From contig CANUEZ040000140.1 of NCBI GenBank assembly GCA_948099385.1, positions 3,162,001-3,226,000 of the forward strand: DNA of 64,000 bases. Direction: 5' to 3'. The DNA is from Fasciola hepatica (Eukaryota > Platyhelminthes > Trematoda > Plagiorchiida > Fasciolidae). The position numbers and the translations under genes were made by a program. Positions 35,300 to 45,529 of this stretch are shown one piece after another. The notes beneath the pieces were generated by a model. The model was not told where the DNA came from. It made no database searches and saw only the letters and a program-made list of their open reading frames with translations. The first letter of the stretch is position 1. Every line of letters begins with the position of its first letter.

Positions 35300-35399
35300 G
35301 TAAGCGTACCCAACACGATGTAACGTCATGGCTATTTTTTCACGTGATTATCAATTGTTTGATGTGAACGGTTGGTTTTTCATTTTCGACGATTATTTG

Positions 35400-35632
35400 T
35401 GGTGATGACGGGAAGGTGCTGTATTACGTGGTAATGCAGCCAGATAATCAAGCACTCAGGATTAGTTCGGACAACCTGGTGGTTAGGTATTCGACTCACA
35501 ATCGTTTACTCCGGGTTTGGGCCCCAGTGGTGAGTTGGCACTACTGATGATTCTAATAAGGATGACCCATCTGTGCAATGCTTTCACGGTGTTCTATGGT
35601 CAATTGAGCTTTATTACTCCATGATAAATCAT
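35400..35632 (+). repeat. S1 SINE, 5'-truncated copy
   Basis: GGAAGGTGCTGTATTACGTG aligns with the S1 body. The tRNA-like part follows (CCTGGTGGTTAGG, then CCGGGTTTGGGCCCC in B-box position), then the distal body (ACTACTGATGATTC and onward) and the terminal palindrome-like ATGATAAATCAT at 35620-35632. Confidence 0.65.
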
Positions 35633-36815
35633 TTAATGAAGAAGTGTTGTAGTAAAAAATCCTCAGCGCTTATACAGTTCGACCCGAAGCAAGTATGCCA
35701 CCTACGCTTTGTAGTAACGCTTGCGTTAAACCCTAAACCCGCACCGGTGTACTTGGGTATTTCGCAATCACACCGGTTAGGGGCCGAAATTACAGAGGCA
35801 AATAGTATAATAGCTTGTCAATACAAAATCTGTCAGATCCATTTCCATAGAATAAACTGGTAGAGTTCAGTCAATTCATGAATATCATCACTGGGGACAC
35901 TCCAGTTTGACTACACTTTTATGCTGCTAGCTCCGGCAAGAAAGTTAGCCGGCCTCATGTCTGTATCCATAATGGCTCTTGAGTATAGGGTTTTAAGTGG
36001 CGTCCACAGCGTCACTCGAACTTTGTTCGAGGTAGCATTCCTAACCCATGCACCGCCAAGTGCTATCCGTCTGGGAATAGGAAGTTCGTGTGTGGGAGCC
36101 GGTGGCCGGTCTAGCGGTTCATACACTTTTTAGATGGCGGTCTGCCAGTCGAGGATGCCTAGCGTGTCTTGATGAATGAGCGAGAGGCAATGACCTTACT
36201 TGTTGGCGGGCGAGTTGCGCGCACATCACACCGTCTATCAGCTTTTGGGACTTTTATGTCGGGAGCTCGTTGCCAGGCAAAAAACCCGTCACACATAACA
36301 ACACCGGTGGTCGTCCACGACCACTTGAACGGTGAACTGTTGCTCGTTTATTCTCTGCTAATCATTGGAGTGACGATTCTCTTATCCGCGGCCTGGAGAC
36401 GCTCCCAGTGGCGTTAAGCCGTGTTCTCCTAAGTATGCTGCTCTGTCAGTCTTATACTGAGCTTTACCACGCCTGGAGAAGCAATGAACCTGCTAGATTA
36501 GTTTTGCTATCTAGGTAGCTGCACTTCACTTGGAGGTTGGCTATTCGACGAAGTGTCGTCACGTGCACAGACGCCGCGTTTGACTTTTGACAATCACGAT
36601 CATCTGTGGCGTTGATGGGACATTCGTTAATCTATCAACGGTCGAGTGTATGCTGCATAAGTTACATCAGTTCTTCCGTGCGGTTCAGATACGTGGCCAC
36701 TTCAGATTTGGTTTTCATAAATACGTCGGTTTTTTAATACCGATATCATCGTGGCATTTATCGAATCTGTGGGATATGCTTTATCAACAGTTATGAAGTT
36801 AGGTGTGAACTATTG
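35633..36815. other. Intronic DNA, nothing recognised
   Basis: No supported exon or repeat family. Confidence 0.4.
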
Positions 36816-36990
36816 AGTACACCAGGCAAATCAATAAATATGACTATGAGGCGCATCAGACTACAGTGTTTGGAACATATGTTGCGCAAATCTGCCGATA
36901 GGCTTTATTGGCATGTAATGTCCATTGAGGGGGGTTGTCACTGGAAGAAAAGTGAGGCTGTCTGGTCCGTAAAATGGTCCAGAAGTCTTG
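36816..36990 (+). pseudogene. Probable LINE C-terminal fragment
   Basis: 'RIRLQCLEHMLRKSADRLYW' followed by 'GCHWKKSEAVWSVKWSRSL' follows the N1 order (RIRLSRLRWLGHVLRMP, GWKKRRGG, TWQRSMK). Too decayed for a firm family call. Confidence 0.5.
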
Positions 36991-37416
36991 GCCCTATCGA
37001 TCGCTTTGGATCTTTTGGTTGTTGTTTAAGAAATCTAACCTTCGAGTGGTAAGAAATATTGATAAATATGGCCAGATGTTACAGAGGTAGCGGCGATGGA
37101 CACCTATTGGTGGGTGTCATATTCTCCTGCAACTCAGACAGTTGACCGGTCTGGTTCATTCGCTAAATGTCCCAGCCCTACTGTATGGCCTCGTAGCTGG
37201 TCTGGAAGAACGATTGCTAAGTAAAAACGTGATTTACGTGTGGCGCTTGGATCCTGCTGCGACCACAGATCGTTGGTGTTATCATTTAAACTTTTTCTTT
37301 GCTCGCATGATTTGTCGACGAGACGCCCGAAACAGTTTACTTTTCGTCACGTAATACTGCCTGTTGTTAGCATGCGTTGTCTTCTCGCCTCTTCCTTGCC
37401 CTGTGCCTCTTCGAAG

Positions 37417-37497
37417 CTGCTTCCATTTTGGACACTTGGATTCGTCAACAGTTTCAGTCGTACTTGAGAGCTTTGTTGCTGACAGCAGACGGCTACG
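37417..37497 (+). CDS. AVL9: AVL9 homologue, small exon with DTWIRQQF motif
   Basis: An 81-base exon. The acceptor is GAAG at 37413-37416 after a long pyrimidine tract (from CTTCTCGCCTCTTCC). The donor GTAAGT starts at 37498. It encodes ASILDTWIRQQFQSYLRALL, matching the conserved DEWIRAQFAVYIHALL of animal AVL9. An alternative acceptor TTGTTAG at 37370 also opens the frame but is out of phase with 35299, so 37417 is preferred: the carried T plus CT makes Ser. It ends with one spare G. Confidence 0.88.
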
Positions 37498-37567
37498 GTA
37501 AGTTTCTTCCCAAATATCGAATATATGATTCTTGGTGTGCGAAATGCTATATTGTCTGCGATTGGCA

Positions 37568-37571
<4 letters not shown>

Positions 37572-37643
<72 letters not shown>
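37572..37643. repeat. (TA)n microsatellite
   Basis: About 35 TA units with one G interruption near 37633, inside the short intron between the 37417 and 37864 exons. Confidence 0.95.
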
Positions 37644-37644
<1 letters not shown>

Positions 37645-37863
37645 ATAGAAAGCTATGAATGGATGCTTTTGGTTGAGGAACCAATTGGGGTATCACAACC
37701 ATGATTCGCTCAGCTCCCGGGAAATTTTGGCCAGCCATCTTTGTACTGCCTATTATCCTATGTGTATGCACATTCAGTTTCAACTCGGTCAACCCTCCTC
37801 CGTCGATATCTAACCAAGTTGTTCCGTTCGTTATCTTCCTCCGACGCACCGTGGACATCACAG

Positions 37864-38111
37864 GTGACAATATGACGGACTTCAATGGAACGTACATTGT
37901 CTGTCTGCAGACCACTCGTTGCTTTCTTGTTTGGCGTGGTCAGTTCGTGCCGAGCAAAGTTTTTTCAGTTTCATCGCCTAAGGGTTTGAAAGCATCTGAT
38001 GAAATCCTAAGCGAAAGTGGCGGTGTGGATCGGTCATCAGCATCCGAAATAGCCCGAAAGGAAGGGACGTCGAAATCTGGAAAGACCAGCGTGGATCTAT
38101 CCACGATGAAC
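37864..38111 (+). CDS. AVL9: AVL9 homologue, exon with NGTYIVCLQTT motif
   Basis: Acceptor GGACATCACAG ends at 37863 and donor GTAAGT starts at 38112. The carried G plus GT gives Gly, then DNMTDFNGTYIVCLQTTRCF, then LVWRGQF. This aligns with the conserved block ..YGTTFVTAWKNTHNYRVWN.. of AVL9. The following 55 residues (VSSPKGLKASDEI to DLSTMN) are Ser/Lys-rich and likely disordered. The open frame extends left to 37701 but the acceptor and phase define the exon. It ends in phase 0. Confidence 0.88.
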
Positions 38112-39934
38112 GTAAGTTCTTTTTTGTTTTTAAGTCTTTAAAGGCTCCCAATTCGTATTACTTTTCATGTTTACTCTGGGTTATGCCTTAAACCCATAAT
38201 TCAAAATGGTGATCCTGTTCAACCACTAGGCCCCCGGGACTGACTCTCAACGACGTGCTGCGCATTAACATTACGTGATCTAGCGCCCATCCATCACTTG
38301 TGGCGTCGATAACTCGTCACTCGACGCGTGAACCCAACCGCTGAGAGACAAACCAGAAGCCTAATGATTAGGGTGTGTTACTGAGTACTTCACGCTTTGT
38401 TCTAGTCTCACTTGTGACTGCCGGTGTTTCCCAACAAACCAGTCGAGATCACTGTGGTTTCATAAATTACCAATAAGGAGTTGGGTTATTTGACGTAAGT
38501 GGAATCTATAGGTGGATGGACAAATGTTTCTCGGAAACACAATCTGGCGCGAGGCTATGTTTGCTCATGAGGTATGCGTGATGTGATGTGCGTATGTGAT
38601 TCCTCACTAGGCTTTCCTGAGAGGCACATCTGCTCATACTGTGTGTACATAAATTAGATTATTGTAACGATTTGAACATTTACAGTGCATACTGAATCAT
38701 TGAACTAACAATCCGAATCTCCTGCTACTCAGACTGAACCACCAAATGACCGGATTATCCCGAGAGAAAATCATGGGTTGCTTTGGGAGCTTTGCTGACA
38801 AGGCATCAGTTCACAATTCCGATTTGATAAAATTCGCATTCGTATCCATCTTATTCACACATCATACAGTAACTGCTTATACAGTGTACTGTAAATCAGT
38901 TCGTACCGGCATCGCTTCCATGTCCTGGTCCTTTTACTGAGACAGTAGAAGAACAGCTACGTGACACCATTTCATTGAACACTCATTCGACTCGCTGCAT
39001 CACACTCCAAAGATTCTGGTATACATATAACTAGCCTGGAAGTTAGTTCTATGATGACTTTGTTTATCTAAAGCATAATAGCGTGTTCAACCGGGTCGCT
39101 GTTTATCTAGACTGGAGTACCGGATCGATCGATCGGCTTGATCAATAAGCGCCCTAGTTTGCTAAAAATCAGCGAAAACGTCAATGAGATTCTAATTAAA
39201 TGAAACAAAAAGCGTGGATTGGAATGATGTGCATGTTTGTGTGTCCTACATTTTACGCTGCACTGTTGGTTGATGCTTCAGTACTATGTGGTTAGAAAAA
39301 AGGCAATGCGAAATCATACAGAAAGTGAGGGTATGTGCAGTTAAAATCTTTGAATAAGTTGAAGAAACGGAATATCACCTGACACGCTATTGACCATCCT
39401 ACATTGCCGACAGTCCTCGAACAATCGGACGTCGTAGACCCCGATCAGACAACCTAACACATTCTTTTCTACCAGTCCACCCATTGGTCAAAGCATCTAC
39501 TCTTTCTTGCCCGTTATGTTGTGAACTAATGCGATTTTTCATTTACTGTCGACTGCAGAATGCCTTGTGTAATTTGTAGTCTGAAATATTTAAGACCGAT
39601 AAGTCCATTCAATGAGTAATCTAGATTACCAAGAAGTGTATCGCATTGCTGATCGAGTTGTCTCATGGGATTTGGTGATCTCCGTAGTGTTTAACAACAC
39701 AAACATTGAATCTGTTCTGGGATCTGCACTTACCTAGAATGTTTATAAAGTTAGCAAAACTGATTCGGTTGTTGCGTCATACAGTTGTCTCTGTACTCAG
39801 TCAAGCGTGTGCTGTTCGTCCCATTGGAAATTAACCGAAGAGGCTATCCCAGTGGTTGAAGCCAAGACAGTTGCTGTGTATCGTTGGTATAGTGTTTCAT
39901 TGGATATTCTTTTGCATTATTCGCGCCCGACTGG
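38112..39934. other. Intronic DNA, nothing recognised
   Basis: A possible tRNA-like/SINE remnant lies near 38340-38430 but could not be aligned with confidence. No exon is supported. Confidence 0.35.
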
Positions 39935-40005
39935 CCGAATCGCGATAGGTCAGCTGGTAGAGCATCTGCCCGGTAAGCGGATTGTCGCCGGTTCGTTTCC
40001 GTCTC
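39935..40005 (+). repeat. tRNA-like SINE head
   Basis: TAGGTCAGCTGGTAGAGC (A box) and GGTTCGTTTCC (B box) lie 36 bases apart. The flanks do not form a full acceptor stem. It resembles the 17205 element in its A box. Confidence 0.5.
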
Positions 40006-40569
40006 ACGGCTTTGGACTTTTGGATGTTAAACATGCAACTTGACTTTTCATTATAAAAGATTGAGGCTCATCGTGCCAATAATACATTCTACAAATAGAT
40101 AAGTTTTAATTTCAGTGTGTTACAATGAGTGGGAGAGTAGAAGAAACATCTAAGTTTATTATAGAGTTTTGTAAATAACTTGGTTTTTATCTTCTCCCCG
40201 TTGGTCAGAATTCGAGCCAGATAGTGTATGGAGAAGTTTCTTGTAGATTTAATCTAGGAGGAAGGTGCCGAAATGCAGAACGGATGGATGAATGGGAGCA
40301 AAAAAGGCATAAGTCCGTGTGTAACGGATGAGTAGGAGCCGGGAATATCTTATGAGTTAGTGTTAGGGAAGACTCAATATGCTGATCAACGAGTTCAGTC
40401 AAGAGATTGTCAATTAGGATAAATGGAAGCGACTACTAGTTACGGAGCCATGGCGCAAAGCCTCAAGGTCGTGTTTTATAAGACCAGGGGAAAAGTAAAT
40501 CAGGATAGGAGGAACACATTACCAGAGGTAATTCCTAAGTACTCGACAAAACTCGTGTTGGTTACGGGT
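40006..40569. other. Intronic DNA, possibly part of the CR1-like element
   Basis: It may contain the decayed 3' part of the adjacent minus-strand CR1-like copy, but no motif is firm enough to claim. Confidence 0.3.
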
Positions 40570-41220
40570 TTATAACTAACGAAAACAGGATTTGTTCGGA
40601 AAGGGGAGTGGGAATTGCTGAAAGTATGTTCCAGACAGTTGTAAACCAGATCGGGTGGGAAATCTTTCTAATTGAGATAATTTTTCGGTAAAGCTTCTAA
40701 AATCTGAGGGATCAAAAGTGGCCCAATAAATAACAACGTCGTTAGCTTCTTTAATTATCTCAAACGGAGAAGAAACTGGTAGGTCATTGCTATAAACGGA
40801 AGATAAGAAAGAGGACAATACAACACCCGGGAGTACTCCAACATTATTGACAAGGGGTTTGCCAAATTTGTGAGGGGTGCTTGGAAAAACTCCTAGCTTT
40901 TGAAAAAGAAGAAGAACAGGGAGAAGAAAAGAACGGAATACTGAATCGAAGACTGATGAATCATCAAGAAATGCACCGTGGACAGATCGGGTTGGTTTAT
41001 CTGGGTATTTAGCAATTAAGTAGTTCAAGGAAGCTGTGGTATCGAGTGGATCTCATGCGAATCTAGACAAACTGGCAAGGGTCGGGAGGTACATTCAGAT
41101 GGGTTTAGTGAGGCTCATGTTGAGAGCTGTCGGACGAAAACGTTTTTCTGTGCCAATTGTGCTCGGAGCATTGGGAACTGGAATAATGGTGGCCGGTCGC
41201 GAAAAATCAGGGATTCGATA
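40570..41220 (-). pseudogene. CR1/Jockey-like LINE RT fragment
   Basis: A third LINE type. On the minus strand, 'RPTALNMSLTKPI' (41115-41155) resembles the FRPIALTSxxxKxxE block. Then come 'GAFLDDSSVFDSVFRSFLLP', 'NNVGVLPGVVLSSFLSSVYS', NDLPVSSPFEIIK and EANDVVIYW. The catalytic YADD is EAND here. One frame stays open for 150 codons (41028-40576), which is long for this window, but the active site is dead. Confidence 0.75.
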
Positions 41221-42077
41221 ATCTAATAGGGAAAACAACTTGGCAACCACAAGTCTTTCTCTTCCGCTCTTCTCAGGCCAGTACAGTACGCGTGCAAAGT
41301 TTTAGCGTTGATCAGATTATTACCGTAAAAGCACAAAACCGAATGTCAAATCCGTTTCCGTTGCATTGGTGTGGTCACTATGATCACCAGGTTCACCATT
41401 TCCGTAAGTCTGTTCCACCGTCGCATTGACCACGATCGGCCACGGTAAGAAAAACAGTGTGCAACAAGTTTGAGACTTTGATTGTGACTCACTACCACCA
41501 CCACCACGTCCTCCCCCTTCTCGTCCGTCGCCATATTCTCCTGATCTGTCGTACTTGGTGACAGATAGCTCCGCTGCAACGCAATTCACTACCAGGCTAG
41601 GCCTGTTTGGTCATCGCGATTACCGCAAGCCTCGTGGTCTGGTTTCCATTACCCAGACAATATGAAAGACCTAACCGATAACAAAATGACAAACATGGAA
41701 AAAGTTGAGTTTGTACGGATAAAGTGCCCTGACTCTCAGAAGGTTTATTGCGCAATAGATGCTCGGGGCTTCGCCTGTGTTCGGATCATTCTGTGTACAT
41801 GTTCATTTTTGAAAATACCTAGTCTGTAGTGTACTTTTTAGCTGACTTTTGCAAAATATTTTGACATCTTGGATTGTGGGAGTCGGGGAGCTTTGTGTGT
41901 ACAAGCTCAACTTTTCTGATATTTGTCGTTTTGCTATCAGCTAAATATGGCGGTTCACCTTAACGGCAATCACTCGAATTTTTCAGTTTGTAGCTATAAT
42001 TACAATTGTGAAATACTCATTTATGGTTCACCCTTGAATTGATGTGCATTTTACTTTTCGAGATATATGGAAGTAAT
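41221..42077. other. Intronic DNA, nothing recognised
   Basis: A short (CCA)n run lies at 41490-41505. No exon is supported. Confidence 0.4.
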
Positions 42078-42505
42078 TTATAAAATATGATTCATCATGC
42101 AGCTTGAACACTCAACTCACCATTGAAAACCATGGAAGCACTGTACAGCCATTTCATTCTTGTTGGGAATCATCAGCAGTGCACATCCACCGAGCCCCCA
42201 CGGGGACTCGAACCCGGGATGGACGATTATGAACCGAACACTGTAACCACGAGGCTATCCGGGCTGGCTCTCAAGGGTTTGCTGAACATATACACTACAT
42301 GATAAAGCACCCTTCCGTCAGTGGCTTTGAACGGTTACAACCCGCTTCCCGCACAGCGATCGACTCCTATGATGGATGACTTCTCTGTAGGGCCTAAATA
42401 CAACGAAGGCATTTCGTTATGAACAACCTACAGAGCTTGGTTACTATGTGCAATTGAGTAGTAGATTAGATTTGTATAATATGATTCATCATGCAGCTTG
42501 AAGGC
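42078..42505 (-). repeat. S1 SINE, best-preserved copy
   Basis: The reference copy. Read on the minus strand: a 5' terminal motif at 42480-42505, about 210 bases of body (with CCTACAGAGAAGTCATCC and CTGACGGAAGGGTGC), then the tRNA-like segment at about 42200-42272. That segment has GAGCC...GGGCTC acceptor-like pairing and the B box GGGTTCGAGTCCC within a CGGG/CCCG T-stem. A distal body follows (GATGTGCACTGCTGATGATT), and the terminal motif recurs at 42082-42120. The two ends share about 25 bases in direct orientation, around an ATGATTCATCAT core. Confidence 0.78.
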
Positions 42506-45386
42506 TCAGTCACCATCTTAGTTTTACGGAACAAAATTCCTATCTTCAATTCAGTGACAGGTAATAAAGCCAAGACCGGGATTTTCATCTCCAAGTATCT
42601 GGATTTTGTGAGGTGAAAATGGAATAAGTTATCCTTCAAGATCCGTCTTTGAATCATTGCCAATTTCGGGCCCATACGTCATCATCAGAAACCTCGGCGA
42701 CTGTGTTGATATCACCCAATGCTATATTTGTTGTTCGATCAACACAGAAAAGTGCAGCGTACACTTCAATCGATTCTCAAATGGGATCCAAATACGTTCT
42801 TAAGAATTGTCTATTGGAGTGGTTGACCGCTAATTTACATAAGGCTTGCGGACTTATTGTGGGGCCAAGGTAAACACCGCTTGACGTAAGAGTCACGTGG
42901 ATACGTGTGTGGAAAACATATGAGGATAAGTACACCAAAACCAAATGTGAGCGCTTTCGTGACGGTAATGCGCAATCAGTAGTGGATCAGTTAACACTTC
43001 CGTTGTCTGACGTATCACATTCTGACACGAGAACGATGTCACTCAAAATCTTAGCCGACTAATCACACCGATATTCCACTGAACCGAGTATAGCTCCGAT
43101 AGATAATGAAACTCATGTGGCAAGGATTTATACGACTGGCATTGGTTGCGTCTACACATTGTAGTTGTTTGAGCGGATTGGTTTCTGATTATCAAGTTGG
43201 TGGTCGGGGTTTCGAGCCGCGCCACGATTAGCGAAGCTTTGGTTCTAGACAGTGCGATCGGCTGCAGTGCCTGACCTATTCGAACCTCTTGTGACCCATT
43301 TTTTACGCAAAATCTGATGATCATAGCTGCCGATTCTCATCGGTTATGCGTTCGCCCCTTTTCACTACGCCGATGCATACACATGCAATAAAAACGTAGT
43401 TCCTACCCTGTAGAATCAGCTAGCACTGAAGCGTTGCTACGATGTACGACAGATTGTCTGTTTAATAAAGGCTGTGGCAGTCTCCTTCATTACTTAACTG
43501 GAAAACGTTGTAGAGACAAAATTCATTTTACTTGCTGCTGTCTTAGGTGTTGCACCCTCACAGTTTCTTTTTCCTATGTGTGTTTGGGGGGACGAGTGGG
43601 GTAGGGAGCTGTAGCCTGTAGAGCTCTGCCACCGAGATTTGAAATCTACTCTGCCAAACCGTTTGATCACGAGGCTCGTTGACTGATACAATAGACCGCT
43701 TCTTGATTGCACAAGTAGCGGTGGATATGATGTGACAGCCTGAAGTTTGACTCTTTTTCAATTTCCTTAGTATCAGCGGTCGAAAAGAATTCGTTTTACA
43801 CATGTTCCGGCTTTTTTAACGGGTTGATTCGAAACGCAAGTGCGGGCTTTCGCACTGTCACGGATTTCACCGTCTGGCAAAATATTTAACTGCTGGCCTC
43901 ATTCCATAATTGGGTTTCATACACTTCGTTGTCATAGGTAGGGAAATCATCAGTAAAGACAGTATGTAATGACACTTACGCATGACCAAAAAAGACATTT
44001 CGTACAAATTTACTGCTAATCAAGGAGAAAAAGTCTGTTATGGCTGACGGATGGCGTTGCGTTATGCGTGACTAATCCAACCAAGCGCTCATGGATCGTC
44101 AGCAATAGCGCTGAAAGACGTGGCAGGTTTTCCAGCTAGCGGGCTTTCTCTCACACAAGAACATCACATAAGTTCTTTTGGTAATAGTGTGAATTAGCAG
44201 CAAGATCCTTTATAACGCAGGTTAGTAGTCATTAGTTCGTCTCGGAAATAAGGATGAGTTAGAGACCTCGTATTTTCTGTCAGTGGCTCATAAATCATCA
44301 CGCTGGTCACGTCCCCCCGATTGACATGATCAGATTCTGTTCTGCTACCTTGACATATTCTTCGGTCCAACGCTCTGGAGAGGATTCTCCTAAGACCAAT
44401 CTCCATCGTGATTCGGGCCGCGCGTTTCCCATTTACCGTTTTGCCTTTGTTGTACTATTCCACGCTTCAGCACTCTGAACCGCTTCATTGGTAATAAAAC
44501 AGCTGTTCAGTGCTACCATAATTTTCATTGATCAGTTGAATGTTCATACTGCATGGTGAGGGATCCTTTTATATTCATAGCATGTAGCACGAAGACAGTG
44601 GGGGTAGAAACGTGTGGTAGTTGCTCAAACAGACTATTCCAAATGGTGAATAATGCGTGGGGCCGTTTGTTTAGTTGGTTTTCACGCCCGCACTGCAGAA
44701 CCCAAATCGATCCTCCGGCCACCCGTGTCCGTTTCTGCTCGTTTTTGACCAGGTGCCTGTGGCCATTGAACTTATTATGAGGCGCACGATTCTTGTTCTG
44801 TTGGTCCGATGAAAGTTTTAATTTGCAGCTCTAAACATTGGCCATCTTGTCGTTCACCTGAGTTCCGCGCTTTCTCATCGGCAGGATTTGTTTTGTCTGT
44901 TGATGGGTGCTTCCGAATTAATCATCTGTCCTTCGTCGGCTCGTGGCTCATGTTTATTAGATGTGATTGTCCTCTTGACATGCTCTTTATGTTGCCACAG
45001 AAGTTTCCACTGCAGTAGGAATCTACCTCTCTACTTATGATTTTAACCCCACATGAGATTTTGAATCCCCCGTCTACTGTTCATGGAATGTTGACTATTT
45101 TTCAATTGAGGAACACGAGAGGGAGAGTTTGCCAGAGAAACGTCCAGATTGCGAATGAGTCCCAGGTGTTAAAAAGTAATCGCTCGCCTTAATATTGGTT
45201 GCGTCTTGAATCTGTTGACTTGTGTGTTCTCGAGATACTCACTCCATAAGTAATTAGGATTTTTTTGAATAAACTTTATTTCGTCAAGGCTTTGATTTTT
45301 CTGTAGACAAATCAGTGCTCTACTCTGGAAATTCATCGTTTTCTTTTATTATCCCGTGTCTCGTTTCCCCCACCTTGCCCTTCCAG
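42506..45386. other. Intronic DNA, nothing firm
   Basis: A possible tRNA-like B box (GGGGTTTCGAGCCG) lies near 43205-43220. No exon is supported. The region ends in the acceptor for the 45387 exon. Confidence 0.35.
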
Positions 45387-45529
45387 TTAAACATTGTTCA
45401 CCCGGACTTATCCACTGCCAATTCCACCCCGTCAACCGCCAGTTCGGTTGTTGCGTTATTGTCACAACATCCAGGAAGGCGGTACGTAGAATCGGATGAC
45501 TGGGAACAGCTTGTGGATGGATTTAAAAG
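45387..45529 (+). CDS. AVL9: AVL9 homologue, penultimate region exon
   Basis: Acceptor CTTGCCCTTCCAG ends at 45386 and donor GTAATC starts at 45530. It follows 38111 in phase 0 and ends with two spare bases. The Ser/Thr-rich first part leads to LSQHPGRRYVESDDWEQLVD and GFKR. This fits the position of HPFQGQYSVSDMKLRF in animals: HP, a G-x-Y, then an acidic-hydrophobic helix. Similarity is modest. Placement rests on order, phase and the HP-GRRY motif. Confidence 0.7.

Noticed and set aside
37371..37497. Longer AVL9 exon using the TTGTTAG acceptor
   Set aside because: It opens the correct frame, but its phase does not fit the exon ending at 35299. The acceptor at 37416 fits and has a better pyrimidine tract.
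37547..37915. 122-codon minus-strand frame
   Set aside because: It is driven by the (TA)n repeat and lies antisense to the 37864 AVL9 exon.
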